Part shown: piece by piece, positions 35,565-43,439 of the stretch
Layout of the letters: the number at the start of each line of letters is the position of its first letter
Position numbering within the stretch: the first letter of the stretch is position 1
From: Micromonospora phaseoli
Lineage (GTDB): Bacteria; Actinomycetota; Actinomycetes; Mycobacteriales; Micromonosporaceae
DNA length: 64,000 nucleotides
Reading direction: 5' to 3'
Assembly: GCF_900109115.1 (NCBI RefSeq)
Contig: NZ_FNYV01000003.1
Location: forward strand, 524,843 to 588,842
The notes under the pieces: generated by a model
What the model saw: the letters and a program-made list of their open reading frames with translations, nothing else
Databases searched by the model: none
What the model was told of the DNA's origin: nothing
Position numbers and translations under genes: made by a program

Positions 35565-36539
35565 TTATCCTGCCAGGTCTGCCCGGCGGGCGGAGTCCCC
35601 CATCTCGGTGAGCAGCCCCAGCACGGCCCGAGCCACCAGCCGTGGCACCTCCAGTTGCGCCACATGACCGACGTCGTCGAGCATCAACAACCTGCTGTCC
35701 GGAATCACCCGGGCGGTCTGCGGCGCCACCCGCACGTCGATCAGCCGATCCTGCCGGCCCCCGATGACCAGTGTCGGTGCACTCACCGTGCGGGCCAGCC
35801 GCCACAGGGATCCGGACCCGGGCAGGTAGGACCGCAGGAAGGTGGAGACCAGTCCGCGGAAGGTCCGGACATATGCCGCGGCGTAGTGCTCTGCCTGGTA
35901 CCGGATCCGGATCTCCTCCAGTGCCTCCTGGCGGCGCTGGTCACAGATCCGGCTGAGGTCGGCCACGCACGCCTCCATCACCTGCTGGGCCATCACCTCC
36001 GGTGCCACCTGGGCGAGCCGCCAGGCGGCCAGCCGCTCGCCTCGGGGAATCGCCAGCAACGGCAGCATCCGGCCCTGCAACGACCGACGGAAGTCGAGGA
36101 ACGGCAGGGCCGGCGACACCAGTGTCAGGGTCCGGACCAGGTCCGGACGGACGGCGGCCACCCGCACCGAGATCGCCCCACCCAACGAGTTGCCGAACAG
36201 GTGCACCGGGCCACGGTCCGAGTACTCGATCCAGCGGATCACCCGCTCGGCGAAGACCGGCACGGTGTAGCGCCGACCCGGCTCACTGCGGCCGAACCCG
36301 GGCAGGTCGATCGCCTGGCCGTCCAACCGGTCGGTGAGCAGACCGGCCAGGTCGGTCCAGTTCTGCGACGAGCCGCCCAGGCCGTGCACGTACAGTGCCG
36401 GCTCGGCGTCCGGTCCGGTGGCCGGCGTGTCCCGGACGTAGGTGGTCGCGCCGTCGAGGCGTACCGTCCGGCCCGGCCAGGGCGGCGGGACCGAGTGGGC
36501 GGGCAACAGGTGGTCTGGCCGCAGGATGGCAGGCTTCAC
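35565..36539 (-). CDS. alpha/beta hydrolase
   Basis: A 324-residue alpha/beta-hydrolase of unknown substrate. The oxyanion HG motif is LYVHGLGGSSQNW, the nucleophile serine is in LFGNSLGGAISVR (about residue 138), the acid in IGGRQDRLIDVR (about 275) and the histidine in LDDVGHVAQLE (about 300). There is no signal peptide. It stops 5 nt before DUF3152 B and starts 24 nt after the large disordered-protein gene, so the three are likely co-transcribed. Confidence 0.88.
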   Translation of the reverse strand: MKPAILRPDHLLPAHSVPPPWPGRTVRLDGATTYVRDTPATGPDAEPALYVHGLGGSSQNWTDLAGLLTDRLDGQAIDLPGFGRSEPGRRYTVPVFAERVIRWIEYSDRGPVHLFGNSLGGAISVRVAAVRPDLVRTLTLVSPALPFLDFRRSLQGRMLPLLAIPRGERLAAWRLAQVAPEVMAQQVMEACVADLSRICDQRRQEALEEIRIRYQAEHYAAAYVRTFRGLVSTFLRSYLPGSGSLWRLARTVSAPTLVIGGRQDRLIDVRVAPQTARVIPDSRLLMLDDVGHVAQLEVPRLVARAVLGLLTEMGDSARRADLAG

Positions 36540-36563
36540 CGTTCCAGTTTGCCTTGGACCGGC

Positions 36564-39452
36564 TCACGCCAGCAGTGCCTCCAGCCGGCGATTGACCGCG
36601 GCCAGGGTGGCCCGCACCACTGCCTGCCGGGGGTCGCCGGCCACCAGGGCGGAACCGGCCAACTGTTCGACCCACCCCTCGCAGACCAGCAGCACCACGA
36701 CGGTCGCCACCTCACAGTTGCCGAAGGGCACCACGGCGGCGTGCTCCACGAAACACCGTCCGCGATCCGGCGTGGTGCCGCCGGCACGCAGCAGTTCGTC
36801 GATCGCCGCCGCGGCCGCCACCCCGCAGAGCCGCAGCACGTAGCCATCGACGGCGGGCCCGGTGGCGTACCCGGCCGCGCTCTGGTCGCCGGCCATAAGT
36901 CGAACCTCGACGGTGGCGTCGAGCCCGAACGTGCTCACCTGGACGTGGTCGAGCACCACTCGGGGACCCGGCACACCACCGGTGTCCAGTGGTCGGGACG
37001 GCGCGGACTCGGTCGTGGTGAGCTGTCCGCCGGAGTAGGAGGCACCGAGCGTCGCCGGGCTGCCCGGCGTTCCCGCTTCCTCCACGATGGCCCGGCCACG
37101 GTGCGGGGCGGGTGTCTGCCGTCGCCGTCGTGAGGTCTCCGGTGCGCCCTCCGTCCGGTGCGGCGGAGCCTCGGTCCGAGCGCCGGCGGGCCGGGCGGAC
37201 GGTCGGCGCGGTTCGGCGGCCGGGCGGGACTCACCGCCCTCGGCAGCGCGGGTCTCGGCGGCCCGACGGCGCACCGGTGCGGCGGGCAGGCCGTGCGGCG
37301 CGGTGGGCAGGCCGTGCGGCGCGGCGGCCAACCCCATCCGGTCCTGCAGCAGGCGGGCGACCTGCCGGCTCACCTCCGCCGGGTCGGCGCCGTCGGCGAG
37401 GTCGAGGCGCAGGCTGTGAGCACCGGCGGGGGTACGGCGCAGGGCAGCATCGCGTACGCCGTCGACCCCCCGGACGGCAGCGAGGATCGCGTTCACGTCG
37501 AAGCCCTCGGGCCGTTCCCGCAACGGCGCTGGCTCGTCCTCGCGACGCAGATGGGTGGCGATTCGGGCGAGTTCCGGGGTTTCGGCGGGTGGCTCCACGG
37601 CTGGCGGCTCCGGCACGACGGGCACGTCCGGTTCGGCGGGGACGCGCTGCGGCAACACTGCCGAGGTGCTGTCCGGCGACCGGTCGCCGGCCGGCTCCGT
37701 CAGCGGGACCGGATCGGGCGCTGACCGGCGTGCCGCGTAGGGGGCTGCGCTCGTCGGGGCGGGCGCGGAGGGGGTGCGTTCACGACGGTCGGACCCGCTG
37801 GGAAGCGGACCGGCCAGCGGATCGGTCGCCGCCGGCACTGAGCTCGGACCGGGCATGGCAGACGCCGGGGAGGGTGCGTCGGGTGCCGGCTCGTCGGGGA
37901 CCGGCCGGAGCCGGAACGGCCGGTATCCGGGTACGGAGGCGGGTTCGGCCCCGGTGCCCGGCGACGCCACGCCGGGCTCCGATGGGCTCCACGAACCTGC
38001 CGGTGCGCTCGTCAGCGAATCGCCGGCCGACCGGGCGCCCGCTGCCGGAGCACTCACCGGCGGCAGAGCACCCAGCGGCGGCGGGGCACCCACCGGCGGC
38101 GGGGCACTCACCGGCGGAGCGCTGACCGGCGGCGGAGCACTGACCCGAGGCGGGGCACTCACCGGTGGGGCACTGACCGGCGGCGGAGCGCTCACCGGTC
38201 GGAGCGCCCAGGGCAGGCGTTCATCGGTGGGCTGCCCGCCGGAGCGGGTACCCCAGGGCAGGCTCTCGTTGGCTGGTGCGCCACTGACCGGCGGCGCGAC
38301 CCACGAGGGACGCTCCTCGGCCGGCGGACCGACGGCCGAACGCGCCCACGACGGGCGTTCCCCGGCCGGCGGCGCGCTGGTCGGCGTGGACGCCGGCCAC
38401 GCCGGCCGGTCGGCCGGGTCGGACTCGGCCGGCGGCTGCGACGGGCCGGGCTCCGGCGCCGACCGGGACGGCTCGTACGGGCGAGGCCGCTCGACGCGTA
38501 CCGCCTCGTACGGACGGGTCGGCTCGACGGGCACCGGCTCGTACGGCCGGCTGGGCTCGCTGGCCCAGTTCTGGGCCGGCACCTCCCGCGACCGTCGGGC
38601 AGGCTCACCCTCATCGCGGGCCCACGACGGGGCCCAGTCGCTGGCCGGGCCGGGCTGGGCCCAGCTCGGCCGGTCCGCCTCGGCCGACGGTCGCTCGACG
38701 GCCGACGGTCGGTCGGCGGTCCGGTAGGCGCCGGACCCCACCGACCAGCCAGCCGGTGGCTCCGCACCGGACGCCGGTGGCCAGTCAGCCTGCTCCGTGA
38801 CCGGGGGGTCGGGGTGGAGCCCGAAGTTCGACGCTGGTGGGGACACGTCATCCCACCCACGCGGCTGGCCGCTGATCGGCGGCTCCTGCCCGGCCCGCTC
38901 GGCGGTGGGCGCGTGCAGACCGGGCGGCATCTCGAAGCCGGAGGCGGTGGTGCCGACGGGCGGCACCTGTACCGCGGGCGGCGCGGAGGTCGGCAGCCCG
39001 GTGGGCGGTGCGCCCGCCCGCTCACCGGCGGGGACGGGGCGGGGCGCCGGCACGACGAGCCGATCGCCACCCGGATCGCGCCCGGGCCCGCGCAGGCCGG
39101 GTGGAGCGCTCACCGGGGCGTACCGGCCACCTGACGAGTCCTCCGGGTGCGCCCCGTTTACCTGGCTGCCGTTGACCTGGCTGCCGTTGACCTGGGCCGG
39201 CGGCCCGGGCGACATTTGGTCACCGTCCGGAGCGGGCAGGTCGGCGTATCGTGAGGAGGCGGTGGCCCAACCGACTGGCTGCTCGGGCCGGGTCCAGGTC
39301 ACGCCGCTGCCCCGGGTGCCTTCCGCGTCCCAGGACCAGTCGGCCGGTGGCGGGGCCCACCCGTTGCCGGAACGGGCCAGGTCATCGTGCTGACCCGTCC
39401 CGTCGCCGTGCTCTCCCGGGGTGGCGGCACCGGGTTGCCCTGTTTCACTCAC
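36564..39452 (-). CDS. 962-residue, largely disordered protein with two small C-terminal domains
   Basis: Not recognised. GTG at 39452 (VSETGQPGAATPGEHG) is chosen for AAGGAG six nucleotides upstream. About residues 1-640 are low-complexity Pro/Ser/Ala/Trp-rich sequence with internal repeats, for instance VNGSQVNGSQVNG and a PPVSAPPPVSAPP array (around 38040-38210), typical of a disordered linker. Two compact parts follow: a probable small alpha/beta unit (about 650-710, GFDVNAILAAVRGVDGV) and a C-terminal unit (about 825-962, with VQVSTFGLDATVEVRLMA, then VVVLLVCEGWVEQLAG). No membrane helix or catalytic motif is visible. It is divergent from a TetR gene and upstream of the hydrolase and DUF3152 genes. 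Confidence 0.75.
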   Translation of the reverse strand: MSETGQPGAATPGEHGDGTGQHDDLARSGNGWAPPPADWSWDAEGTRGSGVTWTRPEQPVGWATASSRYADLPAPDGDQMSPGPPAQVNGSQVNGSQVNGAHPEDSSGGRYAPVSAPPGLRGPGRDPGGDRLVVPAPRPVPAGERAGAPPTGLPTSAPPAVQVPPVGTTASGFEMPPGLHAPTAERAGQEPPISGQPRGWDDVSPPASNFGLHPDPPVTEQADWPPASGAEPPAGWSVGSGAYRTADRPSAVERPSAEADRPSWAQPGPASDWAPSWARDEGEPARRSREVPAQNWASEPSRPYEPVPVEPTRPYEAVRVERPRPYEPSRSAPEPGPSQPPAESDPADRPAWPASTPTSAPPAGERPSWARSAVGPPAEERPSWVAPPVSGAPANESLPWGTRSGGQPTDERLPWALRPVSAPPPVSAPPVSAPPRVSAPPPVSAPPVSAPPPVGAPPPLGALPPVSAPAAGARSAGDSLTSAPAGSWSPSEPGVASPGTGAEPASVPGYRPFRLRPVPDEPAPDAPSPASAMPGPSSVPAATDPLAGPLPSGSDRRERTPSAPAPTSAAPYAARRSAPDPVPLTEPAGDRSPDSTSAVLPQRVPAEPDVPVVPEPPAVEPPAETPELARIATHLRREDEPAPLRERPEGFDVNAILAAVRGVDGVRDAALRRTPAGAHSLRLDLADGADPAEVSRQVARLLQDRMGLAAAPHGLPTAPHGLPAAPVRRRAAETRAAEGGESRPAAEPRRPSARPAGARTEAPPHRTEGAPETSRRRRQTPAPHRGRAIVEEAGTPGSPATLGASYSGGQLTTTESAPSRPLDTGGVPGPRVVLDHVQVSTFGLDATVEVRLMAGDQSAAGYATGPAVDGYVLRLCGVAAAAAIDELLRAGGTTPDRGRCFVEHAAVVPFGNCEVATVVVLLVCEGWVEQLAGSALVAGDPRQAVVRATLAAVNRRLEALLA

Positions 39453-39598
39453 CGCGCGCTCCTTGGTCGCCCCCGCTGAGGCTACCGTGTGGCGACAGTG
39501 GCGATAAGTTACAGCGGCGGGCCAATTCCGCAAGGGGCCGAGAGGCCTCGACCGGTTCGGGTGAAATGCCGGCCCGTACGACAACCTCGGAGGTACCC

Positions 39599-40237
39599 AT
39601 GACGGCTGTGGGGAACGGCGCCCAAACCGCCGGCAGACCCACGCGCCTACCCCGTTCGGCGCGCCGCAAGCAGCTACTCGCCGCTGCTCAGGAGGTGTTC
39701 GTCGCGCAGGGTTACCACGCTGCGGCCATGGACGACATCGCCGAGCGGGCCGGGGTCTCCAAGCCGGTGCTGTACCAGCACTTCCCCGGCAAGATGGAGC
39801 TGTATCTCGCCCTGCTCGACACGCACTGTGACGCGATCGTCGCCAAGGTGCGCGACGCGATGGCGAGCACCACCGACAACAAGGAGCGGGTGAGCGCGTC
39901 GGTCCGCGCGTACTTCGACTTCGTCGACCACGAGAGCGAGGCGTTCCGGCTGGTCTTCGAGTCCGATCTGCGCAACGAGCCGGCCGTGCGGCAGCGCGTG
40001 GAGCGGGTCGCACAGGGCTGCATCGCCGCCATCACCGACACGATCATCTCCGACACCGGGGTCAGCCGCCCGCATGCCGAGCTGCTCGCCTCCGGCCTGG
40101 TGGGTGCGGCCGAGACCGCCGCGCAGTTCTGGCTGGCCGGTGGCCGCCAGGTGCCCATGGCGGAGGCGGAGGCACTGGTCGCAGCGCTGTCCTGGCGGGG
40201 CATCGCCAGCTTTCCGCTGCAAGGTGAGTCAGCCTGA
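39599..40237 (+). CDS. TetR family transcriptional regulator
   Basis: A 212-residue TetR protein starting MTAVGNGAQTAGRPTRLP. The DNA-binding part (about 20-70) has QLLAAAQEVFVAQGYHAAAM and then IAERAGVSKPVLYQHFPGKM. The C-terminal ligand domain contains YFDFVDHESEAFRLVFESDL. CGGAGG lies five nucleotides before the ATG, which decides this start against the upstream frame from 39251. It matches by position the TetR gene (Rv3208) next to DUF3107 in M. tuberculosis. It probably controls itself, the divergent 962-residue gene, or both; the 146-nt gap includes GTGGCGACAGTGGCGATAAG with a repeated GTGGCGA that could be an operator. Confidence 0.93.
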   Translation: MTAVGNGAQTAGRPTRLPRSARRKQLLAAAQEVFVAQGYHAAAMDDIAERAGVSKPVLYQHFPGKMELYLALLDTHCDAIVAKVRDAMASTTDNKERVSASVRAYFDFVDHESEAFRLVFESDLRNEPAVRQRVERVAQGCIAAITDTIISDTGVSRPHAELLASGLVGAAETAAQFWLAGGRQVPMAEAEALVAALSWRGIASFPLQGESA

Positions 40238-40300
40238 ACTTCGACGTTGTGATCGGATAGCCTTCGCACGGCGGCTATTTCGCCCGACGGAGGAGGCACA

Positions 40301-40528
40301 GTGGAGGTCAAGATCGGCGTGCAGTACGCGCCGCGCGAGCTGGTCCTGGAGAGCGCGCAGTCGCCGGCCGAGATCGAGCGGATCGTGACCGACGCCCTCG
40401 CCAGGAGCGAGGGCACCCTCTCGCTGACCGACGAAAAGGGCCGGCGGATCATCGTGCCGGTCGGCAAGGTCGCCTACGTCGAGATCGCCGAGGCGTCTCC
40501 CCGGGCGGTCGGTTTCACCGTCCGCTGA
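40301..40528 (+). CDS. DUF3107 small conserved protein
   Basis: A 75-residue protein, start GTG (VEVKIGVQYAPRELVLES), ending SPRAVGFTVR. It belongs to the DUF3107 family, nearly universal in actinobacteria; M. tuberculosis Rv3208A (TB9.4) is the relative beside a TetR gene. The predicted fold is alpha/beta, cytoplasmic, function unknown. GGAGGAGG precedes the GTG. It is 63 nt behind the TetR gene and likely in one operon with it. Confidence 0.9.
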   Translation: MEVKIGVQYAPRELVLESAQSPAEIERIVTDALARSEGTLSLTDEKGRRIIVPVGKVAYVEIAEASPRAVGFTVR

Positions 40529-40532
40529 CGTT

Positions 40533-41186
40533 TCAGTTGTTGAGTCCGGCGGCGGTCATCCGCGCGGTGTGCGCGGCGGTCAGCCGCCGGAACAAACCCG
40601 CTACATCCAGCTGTCCACCGGCGGCGATCAGGGCGGTGAGCCTTCCGTTGTCGGCGGCGGCGACCCGCCCCGCCTGGGACAGCGCCTCGCCGACCAGCCG
40701 CCGCGCCCACATCGACAGCCGGCCGGCCAGTTTCGGGTCCGCCTCGATGGCGAGCCGGATCTCGGCGGCCGCGAACTCCGCGTATCGCGACTCGTGCAGC
40801 ACGTCGAGGACCAGCTGCCGGTCCGGTTCCCGCAGCGCACCGGCGATCTCTCGGAGGAAGTCGTCGGTGATCGCGTCGCCGACGTACGCCTTGGTGACCG
40901 CCTCGGCCCAGTCGCGCGGCTCGGTCGAGTCGTGGAAGCCCTGCAGCGGCGCGACGTACGCGGACATCGCGTCGTCGGGCAGCACACCGAGCGCGGCGAG
41001 CCGATCGGCCACCCGCCGGTAGTTGGCGATCTCGGCGGCGGCCATTTCGCTCAACGCGGCGCGGCGGCGCAGATCCGGAGCGAGCCGTGCGTCGGCCGCC
41101 ATGCGTTCGAAGGCGAGCAGCTCACCGAGGGCCACCAGGCCGAGCAGATCGGTGACGGCGTGGCCGGGCGGGGTGGGGGCGGACAC
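40533..41186 (-). CDS. ferritin-like fold protein (MiaE-like)
   Basis: A 217-residue helical protein of the ferritin-like superfamily. Possible metal ligands repeat along the helices: GELLAFERMAADARL, SEMAAAEIANYRRV, and HESRYAEFAAAEIRLAIE. This family is often listed as a tRNA-hydroxylase-like (MiaE-like) or 'ferritin-like fold-containing' protein in actinobacteria; the reaction is not known. It sits between DUF3107 (convergent, 4 nt apart) and the divergent DEAD-box helicase, the same place as Rv3210c in M. tuberculosis. Confidence 0.85.
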   Translation of the reverse strand: MSAPTPPGHAVTDLLGLVALGELLAFERMAADARLAPDLRRRAALSEMAAAEIANYRRVADRLAALGVLPDDAMSAYVAPLQGFHDSTEPRDWAEAVTKAYVGDAITDDFLREIAGALREPDRQLVLDVLHESRYAEFAAAEIRLAIEADPKLAGRLSMWARRLVGEALSQAGRVAAADNGRLTALIAAGGQLDVAGLFRRLTAAHTARMTAAGLNN

Positions 41187-41307
41187 CTGCGCAGGCTACC
41201 GCCCGGGGTACCCGCCCGGGGCCCCTGCCGGCCGACACCGGCCTCCGAGCCGACACGCTAAGTGATACGGGTCACATGGAAACCTTTCCAGTGGCGCTGG
41301 GCCGCCC

Positions 41308-41333
41308 GGAATCGGGACGGGGTTTGGCCCGTT
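41308..41333 (+). promoter_or_regulatory. candidate ECF-type (SigR/SigH-like) promoter of the helicase
   Basis: GGAAT (41308-41312), an 18-nt spacer and GTT (41331-41333) match the GGGAAT-N18-GTT pattern known for actinobacterial disulfide/heat-stress sigma factors. An alternative, overlapping -10 box TAGCAT (41338-41343) lacks a good -35. Either would give a leader of roughly 180-190 nt. Confidence 0.4.
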
Positions 41334-41343
41334 CAGGTAGCAT

Positions 41344-41528
41344 GGACGAGTTGCCGTAGGTGCCGATCCCGGCCGGAGTCAACTCCGATCCGGTCGAAGG
41401 CCGAACCACGGCGCGCGTGCGGCCCGGTCCGCTCGGCTTCCTGCCGCCGACCGTGTGGCCCGCGCCAAACCGAACGCGCCCTGAGGACATGGCGGGGCGC
41501 ACCCACGAGAGGGCACCCCCAAATCCAC
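41344..41528 (+). promoter_or_regulatory. long structured 5' leader of the DEAD-box helicase
   Basis: About 185 nt between the candidate promoter and the start codon, GC-rich with many self-complementary blocks (for example GCCGATCCCGGCCGG and GGAGTCAACTCC). It holds a short ORF at 41489. No known riboswitch class is recognised. Upstream, 41187-41300, I see nothing further that I can name. Confidence 0.4.
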
Positions 41529-41536
41529 ATGAGTGA
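41489..41536 (+). CDS. possible 15-codon leader peptide overlapping the helicase start
   Basis: ATG at 41489 (after TGAGGAC) encodes MAGRTHERAPPNPHE and stops at TGA 41534-41536, four bases after the ATG of the helicase. The overlap would let translation of the leader affect initiation at the main start, which has no good ribosome-binding site (nearest AGAGGG is 15 nt away). Confidence 0.3.
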   Translation: MAGRTHERAPPNPHE

Positions 41537-43274
41537 GCCGATTCAAGACCTCACAGATGGCCAGGAACTGGCCCCGACCGCCCCGGTCCGACCGGAGGCG
41601 CCGACCTTCGCCGATCTCGGCGCCCGCGCGGAGACCGTCGAGGCGCTGGCCGCGGCCGGCATCACCCGCGCCTTCGCCATTCAGGAGTACGCGCTGCCGA
41701 TCGCGCTGCGCGGCGCCGACCTGATCGGGCAGGCCCCGACCGGTACCGGCAAGACCCTCGGCTTCGGCGTACCGCTGCTGGAGCGGGTCTTCGCGCCGCA
41801 GGAGGGCGGCGACGGGCTGCCTCAGGCGTTGGTCGTCGTACCGACCCGCGAGTTGGGCATCCAGGTCGCCAAGGACATCGCCGCCGCCAGCCGCACCCGT
41901 GGCATACGGGTGTTGCCGATCTACGGTGGCGTCGCGTACGAGCCGCAGGTCGACGCGCTCCGCAAGGGCGTGGAGATCCTGGTCGGCACCCCGGGCCGTC
42001 TACTGGACCTCGCCAAGCAGAAGCACCTGCGCCTGCACGCGGTGCGCGCGCTGGTGCTCGACGAGGCCGACCGCATGCTCGACCTGGGCTTCCTCGACGA
42101 TGTCGAGCGGATCCTGGCGATGCTGCCGGACGACCGACAGACGATGCTGTTCTCCGCGACCATGCCGGACCCGATCGTGACGCTGTCCCGGCGGTTCCTG
42201 CGCCACCCGATCACGATCCACGCCGGGCACACCGCCGAGACCGGCCCGTCTCCCCAGACGGAGCAGTTGGTCTACCGCACCCACTCGATGAACAAGGTCG
42301 AGATCGTGGCCCGGATCCTCCAGGCCGAGAGCCGCGGTCTGACGATGATCTTCACGCGTACCAAGCGGGCCGCCGACCGGGTCGCCGAGGACCTAGACTT
42401 CCGTGGCTTCGCCGTCGCGGCGGTGCATGGTGACCTCGGCCAGGGAGCCCGCGAGCGGGCCCTGCGCGCGTTCCGGGCCGGGAAGATCGACACTCTGGTC
42501 GCCACCGATGTGGCCGCCCGTGGCATCGACGTCAGCGGCGTCACCCACGTGATCAACTACGACTGTCCGGAAGACCAGGACACGTACACCCACCGGATCG
42601 GCCGTACCGGCCGGGCCGGAGCGACCGGCGTCGCGGTGACCTTCGTCGACTGGGACGACATGCCCCGCTGGCGGATCATCGACAAGACCCTCGGGCTGGA
42701 CATGCCCGAGCCGCGGGAGACGTACCACACCTCCCCGCACCTCTACACCGACCTGCACATCTCCACCGAGGTCACCAGCACTCTGCCGACCGCCGAGCGC
42801 ACCCGCGCCGGGCTCTCCGCCGAGGTCGAGGAGGACCTGGGCGGGGGCCGATCACGGCGGGGCGAGCCGCGCGGCACGCGCCGCGGCGGTCGCGGTGAAG
42901 GCAGCGGTCGTGGTCAGGGCAGCGGCCGGAGCGAGGGCAGCGGTCGTGGTGAGGGCAGCGGCCGGAGCGAGGGTGGCCGTGGGCGTGGCGGCGGTGGTCG
43001 CGGACAGAGCGGCGACGCCGTCGTGGCGGATGGCGCCGAGCCGGTCGCCGACGAGGCCGGACGTACCGCCCGTCCGCGTCGGCGACGTCGAGCCGGCGAG
43101 GTGGTGACGGGCGCTGAGGCCGCCACCCCGACGACCGCCGACGGAGCCTCCGCCGAGGCCATCACCGCCGACGGCGGGAACGCCGCTGGCGAAGCGACGC
43201 GCCCGCGTCGCCGCCGACGCCGCCGTGGTACCGGCTCCGCCAGCGATACGCCGGCCGAGGCGACCACCGACTGA
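41529..43274 (+). CDS. DEAD-box ATP-dependent RNA helicase
   Basis: A 581-residue RNA helicase, probably for RNA decay, ribosome assembly or stress. All core motifs are present: Q motif AFAIQEYALP, Walker A APTGTGKT, PTRELG, the DEAD box VLDEADRMLD, SAT in LFSATMP, TDVAARGID, and HRIGRTGRAG (core about 30-390). The C-terminal 130 residues are basic and repetitive, with RGEGSGRGQGSGRSEGSGRG-like units (bases about 42860-42990), then PRRRRRA clusters, a typical RNA-binding tail. The start at 41529 (MSEPIQDLTDGQELAP) is used although the frame is open upstream. The position fits Rv3211 of M. tuberculosis. Confidence 0.95.
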   Translation: MSEPIQDLTDGQELAPTAPVRPEAPTFADLGARAETVEALAAAGITRAFAIQEYALPIALRGADLIGQAPTGTGKTLGFGVPLLERVFAPQEGGDGLPQALVVVPTRELGIQVAKDIAAASRTRGIRVLPIYGGVAYEPQVDALRKGVEILVGTPGRLLDLAKQKHLRLHAVRALVLDEADRMLDLGFLDDVERILAMLPDDRQTMLFSATMPDPIVTLSRRFLRHPITIHAGHTAETGPSPQTEQLVYRTHSMNKVEIVARILQAESRGLTMIFTRTKRAADRVAEDLDFRGFAVAAVHGDLGQGARERALRAFRAGKIDTLVATDVAARGIDVSGVTHVINYDCPEDQDTYTHRIGRTGRAGATGVAVTFVDWDDMPRWRIIDKTLGLDMPEPRETYHTSPHLYTDLHISTEVTSTLPTAERTRAGLSAEVEEDLGGGRSRRGEPRGTRRGGRGEGSGRGQGSGRSEGSGRGEGSGRSEGGRGRGGGGRGQSGDAVVADGAEPVADEAGRTARPRRRRRAGEVVTGAEAATPTTADGASAEAITADGGNAAGEATRPRRRRRRRGTGSASDTPAEATTD

Positions 43275-43361
43275 CCACCCGCCGCCCGGCCAGCGGTCGA
43301 CGGGCTGCCCTGCTGGGCTGACCCGCGCCGCCCCGGGCGGCTCTCTGTCCGGCCCCTTGCT

Positions 43362-43415
43362 CTGCTTCAGTCCACGTACGGCCCCGAGCCGGAACCGTTG
43401 CCTGGACTGAAGCAG
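43362..43415. repeat. 13-bp perfect inverted repeat with 28-nt loop
   Basis: Arms CTGCTTCAGTCCA and TGGACTGAAGCAG are perfect complements. It lies 87 nt after the helicase stop and 24 nt before the methyltransferase start. There is no U-run. Its low-GC arms stand out from the surroundings and resemble the other hairpins of this window. Confidence 0.75.
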
Positions 43416-43439
43416 CTGGCGCTCCTGGAAGATTGACCG

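Noticed and set aside
34627..35805. Start of DUF3152 B at 35805, inside the hydrolase gene
   Set aside because: The extra residues are out-of-frame hydrolase sequence; GTG at 35559 directly follows the hydrolase stop.
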